52,921 nt of DNA. Origin: Oscillospiraceae bacterium (lineage in GTDB: Bacteria > Bacillota > Clostridia > Oscillospirales > Acutalibacteraceae). This document shows positions 1 through 5,611 of the stretch, piece after piece. Under the pieces are notes generated by a model. It was not told the DNA's origin and did no database searches. It saw only the letters and a program-made list of their open reading frames with translations. Position 1 is the stretch's first letter; every line of letters starts with the position of its first letter. The stretch lies in NCBI GenBank assembly GCA_015065845.1, contig SVPQ01000016.1, positions 1-52,921 of the forward strand, in the 5' to 3' direction. Made by a program: the position numbers and the translations under genes.

Positions 1-159
1 CCCAACGAAGAGGGCATCGTTGTTTATCATCTTCATGTAGCGGCTGAAGATATGGGCCGTGTTATAGGCAAACAGGGCAGAATTGCAAAAGCTATTCGTA
101 CAGTTATGCGTGCTGCAGCTGTTCGCAAGGATGAGAAAATACAAGTTGACATCGACTAA
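1..159 (+). CDS. khpA: KhpA, KH-domain RNA-binding protein (3' part only)
   Basis: The window opens inside this gene; 52 codons and a TAA stop remain in frame 1. The visible part is the second half of a single KH domain, with the GKQG loop that contacts RNA backbone (context GRVIGKQGRIAKAIR) and a short acidic end VDID. KhpA is a small (about 75-80 residue) RNA chaperone of Firmicutes that pairs with KhpB and affects cell division and sRNA-related regulation. It normally lies between rpsP and rimM-trmD, and rimM and trmD do follow here, so the order supports the call. A structured palindromic element starts two bases after the stop and separates it from rimM. The start and any upstream rpsP lie outside the window. 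Confidence 0.9.
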   Translation, partial: PNEEGIVVYHLHVAAEDMGRVIGKQGRIAKAIRTVMRAAAVRKDEKIQVDID

Positions 160-160
160 A

Positions 161-301
161 CTTAAACTGTTTTTAGCGCAGAACAAAAAGCCCGAAACTC
201 AAAAGTTTCAGGCTTTTTTAGTCATTTTTTCACCCACTCGGCGTACCTTTGTACGCAGTCGGAGTGAAGAAAATGACTTCTGCAACTAAAAACAATTTAA
301 G
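161..301 (+). ncRNA. Candidate structured RNA element, copy 1 (three-way junction)
   Basis: This region is a nested inverted repeat. Outer stem P1 pairs 161-183 with 278-301 (6 bp, one mismatch, 9 bp, a small bulge, 6 bp). Inside it, P2 pairs 185-199 with 204-218, and P3 pairs about 222-250 with 251-276. A second copy at 2178-2315 has the same three-stem layout with different P1 and P2 sequences, so the pairing rather than the sequence is kept. P2 followed by TTTTTT also looks like an intrinsic terminator in the forward direction. The element sits between khpA and rimM, where it could attenuate read-through. The type is inferred; it could instead be a DNA-level palindromic repeat. Confidence 0.6.
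185..219 (+). terminator. Terminator-like hairpin between khpA and rimM (P2 of element copy 1)
   Basis: The arms AAAAAGCC-C-GAAACT and AGTTTC-A-GGCTTTTT form a stem of about 14 bp with one mismatch and a CAAA loop. It ends in a run of six T. It lies within the larger three-stem element. It would terminate or attenuate transcription leaving khpA. Because rimM-trmD usually share this operon, partial read-through is likely. Confidence 0.65.
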
Positions 302-324
302 TTCATTTTTAATAGGTGCAAATT

Positions 325-843
325 ATGATAAAAAAATATCTTGAAATAGGTCAGGTTGTTTCTACTCACGGAATTCGTGGCGAAGTCAGAATAAACCCGT
401 GGTGCAACGGACCTGAATTTGTTAAAAAGTTTAAAACATTATATAAAGATTGTGACGGTAAAGAATGCTTTAAAGTTGTTTCGTGCCGTCCACACAAAAA
501 TGTTGCAATAGCAAAGTTTGAAGGTGTTGACACAGTCGAAATGGCGCAGAGTCTTAAAAATACGGTGCTCTTTATTAAAAGGGAAGATGCACATCTGCCA
601 CAAGGCGAGTGGTTTATAAGCGAACTTTTAGGGTGCAAAGTAATTGACTGTGAAGATGAAACTATCTGCTATGGCGAAATTACAGATGTTGCAGAAACAG
701 GTGCTAATGATGTGTGGTATGTAAAAACCCCATCGGGTGAAGAAGTGCTCATTCCTGCAATACCTGATGTTGTGAAAAAATGTGATGTTGCAGAAGAAAA
801 AGTATATATTCATGCATTAAGGGGGCTTTTCAGTGAGGATTGA
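325..843 (+). CDS. rimM: RimM, 16S rRNA processing protein
   Basis: The 172-residue product matches RimM, which binds ribosomal protein S19 and assists maturation of the 30S head. An N-terminal barrel domain (ending near residue 85) begins EIGQVVSTHGIRGEVRI, a pattern typical of the family. The PRC-barrel domain follows, with GEWFISELLGCKV and ANDVWYV. The ATG at 325 is chosen over an in-frame GTG at 316 because an AGGTG motif sits 6 bases before it and family members start close to the EIGQ segment. Its last 11 bases overlap trmD, so the two are translationally coupled. Copy 1 of the structured element lies directly upstream. Confidence 0.93.
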   Translation: MIKKYLEIGQVVSTHGIRGEVRINPWCNGPEFVKKFKTLYKDCDGKECFKVVSCRPHKNVAIAKFEGVDTVEMAQSLKNTVLFIKREDAHLPQGEWFISELLGCKVIDCEDETICYGEITDVAETGANDVWYVKTPSGEEVLIPAIPDVVKKCDVAEEKVYIHALRGLFSED

Positions 844-1576
844 TATATTAACTCTTTTTCCCGAAATGTGTGAAGCGGTAATGAGTGAAAGTATTATAGG
901 CAGAGCACGAAAAAAAGGTGCAGTTGAAATAAATTTTCACCAGATAAGAGATTTCTCGGTAAATAAACATAATCAGGTTGATGACACCCCTTATGGTGGC
1001 GGTGAAGGTATGCTTATGATGGCACAACCTATATATGATTGTTTTAATAAAGTCTGTAACGAAACAGAAGAAAGACCACACTTTATATATATGTCACCAG
1101 TCGGTAAAACACTCACACAGGAAAGAGTTAAAGAATTGTCAAAATTAGACAATATTGCAATTCTTTGTGGCAGATATGAAGGTGTTGACCAGAGAGTAAT
1201 TGACGAAATAGTTGATGAAGAAATTTCTATTGGTGATTATGTTGTAACAGGTGGCGAGTTACCTGCTATGATATTAGCGGATGCTGTTTCACGGATGTTA
1301 CCAGGAGTGCTTTCTGATGAGCAGGGATTTATCGGTGAAAGTCATTACTCATCTCTTTTGGAATATCCGCAGTACACAAAACCTGTTTCGTGGCATGACA
1401 GAGAAGTGCCGGAGGTTCTGTACTCGGGACATCACGGTAAAATAGAAGAGTGGAAGAAAGAACAATCACTCGAAAGAACATTTTTAAGAAGACCTGAACT
1501 TTTAGAAAAAGCAGAACTCAGTGAAAAAGATAAAAAAATCTTAGCAAAAATCAAAGAAAAACATAGTATGAAATAA
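833..1576 (+). CDS. trmD: TrmD, tRNA (guanine-37-N1)-methyltransferase
   Basis: The 247-residue product is the SPOUT-fold enzyme that transfers a methyl group from S-adenosylmethionine to G37 of tRNAs reading CNN codons and so prevents +1 frameshifting. Diagnostic segments are GGGEGMLMMAQPIYD, YMSPVGKTL, LCGRYEGVDQRVID and the knot region EISIGDYVVTGGELPAM. Length is normal. Translation starts with GTG at 833, inside the end of rimM. The C-terminal domain that grips the tRNA stem (HHGKIEEWKKEQSLERT) is intact. It is the last gene of the rpsP-khpA-rimM-trmD type operon here; no strong terminator follows, but 335 bases of non-coding DNA do. Confidence 0.96.
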   Translation: MRIDILTLFPEMCEAVMSESIIGRARKKGAVEINFHQIRDFSVNKHNQVDDTPYGGGEGMLMMAQPIYDCFNKVCNETEERPHFIYMSPVGKTLTQERVKELSKLDNIAILCGRYEGVDQRVIDEIVDEEISIGDYVVTGGELPAMILADAVSRMLPGVLSDEQGFIGESHYSSLLEYPQYTKPVSWHDREVPEVLYSGHHGKIEEWKKEQSLERTFLRRPELLEKAELSEKDKKILAKIKEKHSMK

Positions 1577-1745
1577 ACAATGTAATGCATAATATATACT
1601 GTAAACCAAGGTTTTGACAGTGAATTGTCATTCAATAACTTGTTGAAGTTTGATATAATAGGTTGAAAATTGTAGTAAATTTGCACAAATCAAAAACTTG
1701 AAAAATGGCACAGTTTAGCATTACCTATGAACTTTCGAAAATTCG

Positions 1746-1773
1746 TTGACTTTAAGCGATTTAGTGATATAAT
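1746..1773 (+). promoter_or_regulatory. Promoter of ptsH
   Basis: TTGACT at 1746-1751 and TATAAT at 1768-1773 are separated by 16 bp, and a TG one base before the -10 box gives an extended -10. The predicted start near 1780 leaves a leader of about 130 bases before the HPr start codon. The rest of the 1577-1911 gap is AT-rich with no gene seen; a further TATAAT at 1654-1659 lacks a good -35 box. Confidence 0.75.
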
Positions 1774-1911
1774 AATCACAGTTAAGGAAACTTAGCAAAA
1801 TTCCCCTGTACCTGACTTTTTACACAAAATGTTGTGTGACGAGTTCAAGAGTACAACCAAATATTCGAAATAGTAAATATGACAAAATTCAGATTTTAGG
1901 AGTAAATTGGT

Positions 1912-2175
1912 ATGTTCGTTAAAGATGTTACAGTTCAGAATCAAGTAGGTCTTCACGCTCGCCCGGCAACATTTTTTATTCAGAAAGCAAATGAATTCAA
2001 ATCATCTATCTGGCTTGAGAAAGAAGAAAGAAGAGTAAACGCAAAAAGTCTTCTTGGTGTTCTTTCACTCGGCATTATGGGTGGTACAGATATCCGCATC
2101 ATCGCTGGTGGTGTAGATGAGGAACAAGCAGTTACTGCACTTGCTGCATTAGTTGACAGCGGTTTCCAAGAATAA
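1912..2175 (+). CDS. ptsH: HPr, phosphocarrier protein of the sugar phosphotransferase system
   Basis: The 87-residue protein carries the active-site histidine in GLHARPATFF, which accepts phosphate from enzyme I and passes it to sugar-specific EIIA domains. It also has the regulatory serine in NAKSLLGVLSLGI, the target of HPr kinase, whose gene lies at 51572-52534. Having the active histidine makes it HPr rather than the Crh paralogue. It is cytoplasmic and of normal length. An AGGAG box lies 9 bases before the ATG. It is monocistronic here, with no ptsI next to it, and is followed at once by copy 2 of the structured element containing a strong terminator. Confidence 0.96.
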   Translation: MFVKDVTVQNQVGLHARPATFFIQKANEFKSSIWLEKEERRVNAKSLLGVLSLGIMGGTDIRIIAGGVDEEQAVTALAALVDSGFQE

Positions 2176-2177
2176 TA

Positions 2178-2315
2178 AGTTTGCTTATTTTAGCGTAGAA
2201 CAAACCCCCGAAGTCACGGACTTCGGGGGTTTTAGTCATTTTTTCACCCGCTCGCAGTATCTATATACAGCTTCGGGGTGAAGAAAATGCCTTCTACATC
2301 TAAATTAAGCAAACT
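2178..2315 (+). ncRNA. Candidate structured RNA element, copy 2 (three-way junction)
   Basis: P1 pairs 2178-2200 with 2292-2315, P2 pairs 2204-2215 with 2219-2230 (12 bp, perfect), and P3 pairs about 2237-2262 with 2264-2289. The layout equals copy 1 at 161-301. Shared sequence is limited to the junction and the base of P3 (TTTAGCG, AGAACAAA, CATTTTTTCACCC, GTGAAGAAAATG). Outer P1 and P2 differ but remain paired. One clear compensatory change is the pair C179-G282 in copy 1, which becomes T2196-A2296 here. It follows ptsH by two bases and probably forms its mRNA 3' end. Confidence 0.6.
2204..2234 (+). terminator. Intrinsic terminator after ptsH (P2 of element copy 2)
   Basis: ACCCCCGAAGTC and GACTTCGGGGGT form a perfect 12-bp GC-rich stem with an ACG loop, followed by TTT. 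It lies about 28 bases after the HPr stop codon. Confidence 0.8.
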
Positions 2316-2451
2316 CTTGAACTCGTTGTTGAGTGGTAAAGAAATTAACTTTTGCATCCAAATTGAACGAATTATACATCCTCTCCAAATTCAACTTATA
2401 ACTACCAAATTATTTAAGTCTTTTTATTTGAATTATATATTCGCGAAAATT

Positions 2452-2494
2452 ACATGTCCTTTTAAGAGTAAGTATATTTGCTCGGAAAGGATGT
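2452..2494 (+). promoter_or_regulatory. Possible RBS-masking hairpin upstream of the Mor-type gene pair
   Basis: ACATGTCCTTTT at 2452-2463 can pair with GGAAAGGATGTGT at 2484-2494, with an inner AGAG/CTC pairing. The right arm contains the only Shine-Dalgarno-like sequence for the small reading frame starting at 2503. If it forms, translation of the small frame, and by coupling of the regulator at 2598, would be reduced. This is an inference from pairing alone. Confidence 0.3.
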
Positions 2495-2502
2495 GTTTTT
2501 TT

Positions 2503-2607
2503 ATGAAAAATGTTGATAAACAAGTAACAGTTTATCAAAAAACAAGTGACAAACATAATGATAATGTCATTTGTTATGTCGAAAGCGGGGTGGTATTATG
2601 TCGATAA
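2503..2607 (+). CDS. Small hypothetical protein, possible leader to Mor-type regulator
   Basis: A 34-codon frame begins ATG AAA AAT and encodes MKNVDKQVTVYQ...SGVVLCR. A GGAAAGG sequence lies about 12 bases upstream, a loose spacing; an in-frame ATG at 2491 is too close to it. Its end overlaps the ATG of the next gene (2598) by 10 bases, the arrangement expected for translational coupling. It is hydrophilic with no recognisable domain. It may be a real small protein, a leader peptide or chance coding. Confidence 0.35.
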   Translation: MKNVDKQVTVYQKTSDKHNDNVICYVESGVVLCR

Positions 2608-2897
2608 ATGAGATTTCATTTGAGTGTCAGGGGGTGCAGAATTTGAAGAATGAGCTTTGTGGTCTTAATGATGTGTATCGTGATATTGCAGATGAAATTG
2701 GTATTGAAAATGCCTTAGCAATTTATAAAATGTTTCACGGAACACAAGTTTCATTTCCTAACAGACTTTTCTCAAAGGACTATACCCACAAGGCTATTAT
2801 CAGTGAATATGACGGCGACAACATACCACAGTTAGCACAAAAATACAATTACTCTGAACGGAGTATATGGCGTATTTTGAAATCAGTAAAGGAATAA
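2598..2897 (+). CDS. Mor-like transcription regulator (helix-turn-helix)
   Basis: The 99-residue protein resembles the Mor/C activator family named after phage Mu and common in Firmicutes as small chromosomal or phage genes. The N-terminal half (IGIENALAIYKMFHGTQVSFP) matches the dimerisation region with its F-H-G-T-x-V-x-F-P stretch. The C-terminal half (GDNIPQLAQKYNYSERSIWRIL) is a helix-turn-helix. The ATG at 2598 is chosen because a GGGGTGG box precedes it; an upstream in-frame start at 2571 would lie inside the preceding frame. It is followed 20 bases later by a lipoprotein gene, so it may control that gene. No phage structural genes are nearby. Confidence 0.75.
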   Translation: MSINEISFECQGVQNLKNELCGLNDVYRDIADEIGIENALAIYKMFHGTQVSFPNRLFSKDYTHKAIISEYDGDNIPQLAQKYNYSERSIWRILKSVKE

Positions 2898-2917
2898 CTT
2901 TTTTGGAGGGTATTTAT

Positions 2918-3775
2918 ATGTTTGAAAAAATTTTATTGATTTGTTTATTAATATTATTTGTGTTTAGTATTACTGCTTGTAGCAATGAAAGAAATGTGAC
3001 ATTAAGTGATAATACAACATCTGTTAGTCGAGAAAACAACACAAAGCAAGCGAATAATCAACTAACTACAGAAAGCGAATCAAAAGAAGATAGTACGATA
3101 AGCACTACCAAAAAAGCAACTGTATCAACAAATGAAAACAAAACAACAAAACCATCAAATACAAAGAAAGAAACTCAAAATGAGTATGATGGATATACTC
3201 TTTGTGCCAATTGTTCAGATACTTGGCTTGAGGGGGATTACAGGTATTGTAGTAGTTGCAAGTGTTCTGTGAGTTCATGTGATAATCTTAAGAGCGGTAA
3301 TTCTGATGATTATTGTTCAGAGCATATATGTGGACAAAGCGGTTGTTTAGGTGTTAGAGAAAATGGTTCATTGTTTTGTCAGTCTCATAATTGCGATGCA
3401 TCAAATTGTAAAGAAGCACGCTCGACTAATTCAAGATATTGTTTGCAACACAAGTGTAGTGAATGTAGTAAACAGAAAGAAAATGGTTCTAATTATTGCG
3501 ATTCTCATAACTGCTCATGGAGTGGGTGTGTTACAGGAAAAAGTAGTAATAGCGGTTACTGCTTTGAACATAAATGCAACGAATCTGGTTGCTCTAATCC
3601 GAAACAAAATGGTGCGAACTATTGCTCAAATCACGATTGTGAACGTTGTACGGGTGACCGAGTTAGTGGGAGTAGGTATTGTGCCGACTGCAAATGTTCA
3701 ATACCTGGTTGCACAAATTGGGGAACTTCGAAAATCGGGGGCATAAATTATTGTGGTAACCATATACCTGAATAA
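2918..3775 (+). CDS. Lipoprotein with eight tandem Cys-Cys-Cys-His (zinc-finger-like) repeats
   Basis: The 285-residue product starts with a lipoprotein signal peptide (MFEKILLICLLILFVFS then lipobox ITAC, Cys about residue 21). A Ser/Thr/Lys/Asn-rich linker follows to about residue 88, then a cysteine-rich region to the end. That region has about eight repeats of 19-25 residues with the pattern C-x(2-4)-C-x(8-11)-[YF]C-x2-[HC], for example KCNESGCSNPKQNGANYCSNH. Three Cys and one His per repeat suggest metal, probably zinc, binding. Such repeats on an exported lipoprotein are unusual, since zinc fingers are mostly intracellular. GGAGGG lies 7 bases before the ATG. It may be co-transcribed with the Mor-like gene. 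No function is assigned; metal binding, adhesion or redox roles are possible. Confidence 0.7.
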   Translation: MFEKILLICLLILFVFSITACSNERNVTLSDNTTSVSRENNTKQANNQLTTESESKEDSTISTTKKATVSTNENKTTKPSNTKKETQNEYDGYTLCANCSDTWLEGDYRYCSSCKCSVSSCDNLKSGNSDDYCSEHICGQSGCLGVRENGSLFCQSHNCDASNCKEARSTNSRYCLQHKCSECSKQKENGSNYCDSHNCSWSGCVTGKSSNSGYCFEHKCNESGCSNPKQNGANYCSNHDCERCTGDRVSGSRYCADCKCSIPGCTNWGTSKIGGINYCGNHIPE

Positions 3776-3834
3776 AATATTGATTTATAAACATTAAAAA
3801 AGAAATTTTGTGGATACTCATTCATATTGAACAA

Positions 3835-3866
3835 AAAGGGGCTGATAGCAAATCAGCTCCTTTGTA
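3835..3866 (+). terminator. Terminator-like hairpin after the Cys-rich lipoprotein gene
   Basis: AAAGGGGCTGAT (3835-3846) pairs with ATCAGCTCCTTT (3852-3863) around a 5-base loop, with one G-T pair. The T tract is short and interrupted, so efficiency is uncertain. Confidence 0.5.
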
Positions 3867-3927
3867 TTGCAAAATGTCGAAAATTGTAATAAAATGTAGA
3901 AAATAAGATTTGAATAGGGGTGTAATT

Positions 3928-4653
3928 GTGGAAAATAATTTAAAAGATACAATTGAAAAGGGTAAAGAAAATATAAAACAGGCTAAAATAGAACATAACG
4001 AAAAGAAAACATTAAAAAAGAAAAGGAAGTTTGTGTTAAAAATATTTAGAAGTATAATAGCAATATTAGTGCTTGTGTTATTGATATTAGTTGTAAAGCA
4101 CTTTGTTACACAAAAATCTGACGACACGACAACCGATGCATCATATACATCAAAACCACAAATAATTGATGTTAATGATATTGCAAAATTACAAGTTGCT
4201 AATATTACATATAATTCTGTTGCTACAATTGATAAAGATGGTAATTTAACTCAAGGGAAAATAGAGGATAAAGATATCAATAAAAAAGTTTCTTATTATG
4301 TAGCGTACGAAGGTGTGATTGAGGTTGATTTTGATTTGAAAAGAACTGAAATCAAAAAGGATGATAAAAACAAAAAATACATTGTTTCAATACCTAATCC
4401 GAAATTAACGCCAATTGTTTTGAATGAAGATTTTCAACATATTTTTATAGATTCAAAGGCAGAAGAAAAATATTCGCCAACTAAGACTAAATCTGAGTGT
4501 GAAAAAGATCTTAATTTAAAGCTAAATAAAGAAAGAGCAGTTATAGAAGAACAGTCAAAATCAAATTTAAAATCAATATTGGATTCATATCTCAATCCAT
4601 TGATTGAAGATGAATATCAACTTGAATACGAGTTTTATGAGGTAGAAGAGTGA
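3928..4653 (+). CDS. DUF4230 membrane-anchored protein
   Basis: The 241-residue protein has a Lys/Glu-rich N-terminus (about 40 residues), one membrane helix (SIIAILVLVLLILVV, about residues 44-58) and an outside domain. The domain runs from about 75 to 200 and fits DUF4230: an N-terminal strand pair (VANITYNSVATI), VAYEGVIEVDFDLKRTEI, and YIVSIPNPKLTPIVLNED. The family is of unknown function and is usually found beside envelope genes. GTG at 3928 is preferred over a TTG at 3910 because GGGG sits 7 bases before it. The stop overlaps the next ATG by one base (TGATG), so the pair is co-translated, and the next gene carries the same domain. Confidence 0.7.
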   Translation: MENNLKDTIEKGKENIKQAKIEHNEKKTLKKKRKFVLKIFRSIIAILVLVLLILVVKHFVTQKSDDTTTDASYTSKPQIIDVNDIAKLQVANITYNSVATIDKDGNLTQGKIEDKDINKKVSYYVAYEGVIEVDFDLKRTEIKKDDKNKKYIVSIPNPKLTPIVLNEDFQHIFIDSKAEEKYSPTKTKSECEKDLNLKLNKERAVIEEQSKSNLKSILDSYLNPLIEDEYQLEYEFYEVEE

Positions 4654-5288
4654 TGGAAAAGTTTGTAAAAAATATTACTGCGGTAGTAGTTTTGTTAATA
4701 TTTATTTCGTTAATAGCTTGTTCAAAAACCACAAATTCGCAAGATGTAGAAGAGACTGCAAAACCAGAAATAATAATGACGGAAGAAGATTTAAATAGTA
4801 AAATACGTTTGAATAGTGAACTTGCAACTCTTGAAATTAAGTATAATAATGTGGCAATAGGTAATGTAAAAGCCAAAGAAGGTTTTGGACACTGGGGAGA
4901 AAAAGATAGAAGTTTTTGGGTAGAATATAGCGGAACAGCAAAATTGGGTTGCGATTTATCAAAAGTTAATGTTGTAGTGAAAAACGAAAGTGTTATAGTA
5001 ACTATACCTGAAATCCAAATTATTGGAAATCTTGATTGGGAAACAAATAGTGCAAGAGAATATATTACACCAGATTCAAAATTCAATTCTAATGAGATTT
5101 CTCCTGATGTTAAAAATCAAACAGTGAATCGCGCACAAAAGGATATGAAAGAAAAAATACTAAACGATGAAAAACTTTGTAGTAAAGCGGAAGAGAATTT
5201 GAAAAATATCATTGAATCTTATGTAAAAGAGATGAGTAGATTGAACGGGGTAGAATATAAAATTGAGTGGGAAAAGCAGAGTGATTGA
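4653..5288 (+). CDS. DUF4230 lipoprotein
   Basis: The 211-residue protein begins with a lipoprotein signal (MEKFVKNITAVVVLLIFISLIAC; Cys about residue 23). The mature domain again matches DUF4230 (ELATLEIKYNNVAIG, FWVEYSGTAKLGCDLSKVNV, VIVTIPEIQIIG), so it is a distant paralogue of the preceding membrane-anchored protein, here held by lipid. The start is the ATG overlapping the previous stop; a GTG three bases earlier is possible. The two proteins may act together on the outer face of the membrane. Function is unknown. Confidence 0.7.
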   Translation: MEKFVKNITAVVVLLIFISLIACSKTTNSQDVEETAKPEIIMTEEDLNSKIRLNSELATLEIKYNNVAIGNVKAKEGFGHWGEKDRSFWVEYSGTAKLGCDLSKVNVVVKNESVIVTIPEIQIIGNLDWETNSAREYITPDSKFNSNEISPDVKNQTVNRAQKDMKEKILNDEKLCSKAEENLKNIIESYVKEMSRLNGVEYKIEWEKQSD

Positions 5289-5294
5289 ACAAGA

Positions 5295-5335
5295 AAACAA
5301 CTGGTATCTTGGCGGGGACAAGATATCAGTTGTTT
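5295..5335. terminator. Bidirectional terminator between convergent genes
   Basis: A 17-bp stem (5295-5311 with 5319-5335, one G-T pair, 7-base loop) lies between the DUF4230 pair on the plus strand and the small minus-strand gene ending at 5334. On the minus strand the stem is followed by TTTTCTTGTT, a fair U tract; the plus-strand tract is weaker. The last bases of the stem overlap the minus-strand stop codon. Confidence 0.65.
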
Positions 5336-5483
5336 ATAATTTAAATTTGTTCTCTATTCGTTCAAATACTTCTTCTGTAGAACTATATTCTTTGTTTTTT
5401 ATCGCAATCAAACCTTCTTCTAAAAGGTTGTGTAATTCTGTATATGAATTAGTGTTTGTGTTTTTAGAATTTGTATTATTCAT
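5334..5483 (-). CDS. Small hypothetical protein (49 aa), antitoxin-like appearance
   Basis: On the minus strand a GGGAGATG Shine-Dalgarno precedes an ATG at 5483 opening a 49-codon frame: MNNTNSKNTNTNSYTELHNL then LEEGLIAIKNKEYSSTEEVF and ERIENKFKL, ending TAA. A TATAAT box with TG one base upstream (5504-5509, minus) supplies an extended -10 promoter. The Asn/Thr-rich start is followed by what looks like two helices, a shape seen in small antitoxins and regulators, but no toxin partner is adjacent. It is divergent from uvrC. The combination of promoter, RBS and terminator supports it being real. Confidence 0.6.
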   Translation of the reverse strand: MNNTNSKNTNTNSYTELHNLLEEGLIAIKNKEYSSTEEVFERIENKFKL

Positions 5484-5611
5484 TTTAACATCTCCCTTTA
5501 CATATTATAGCACATTAAATTCCAATTTTGAACACCATAAATTATTATCTTTATTTTTACTTAAAACTATTGTATAATACTAAATATAAATTTTGAAAGG
5601 AAGTGAGAACC

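Noticed and set aside
83-289. Frame running from khpA into the structured element
   Set aside because: It overlaps khpA out of frame and continues through palindromic non-coding sequence.
1780-1911. Riboswitch in the ptsH leader
   Set aside because: The 130-base leader has no recognisable aptamer core or terminator/antiterminator pair.
2278-2502. N-terminal extension of the small frame at 2503 through structured element copy 2
   Set aside because: The extension crosses the palindromic element, and the only plausible ribosome site is at 2484-2490.
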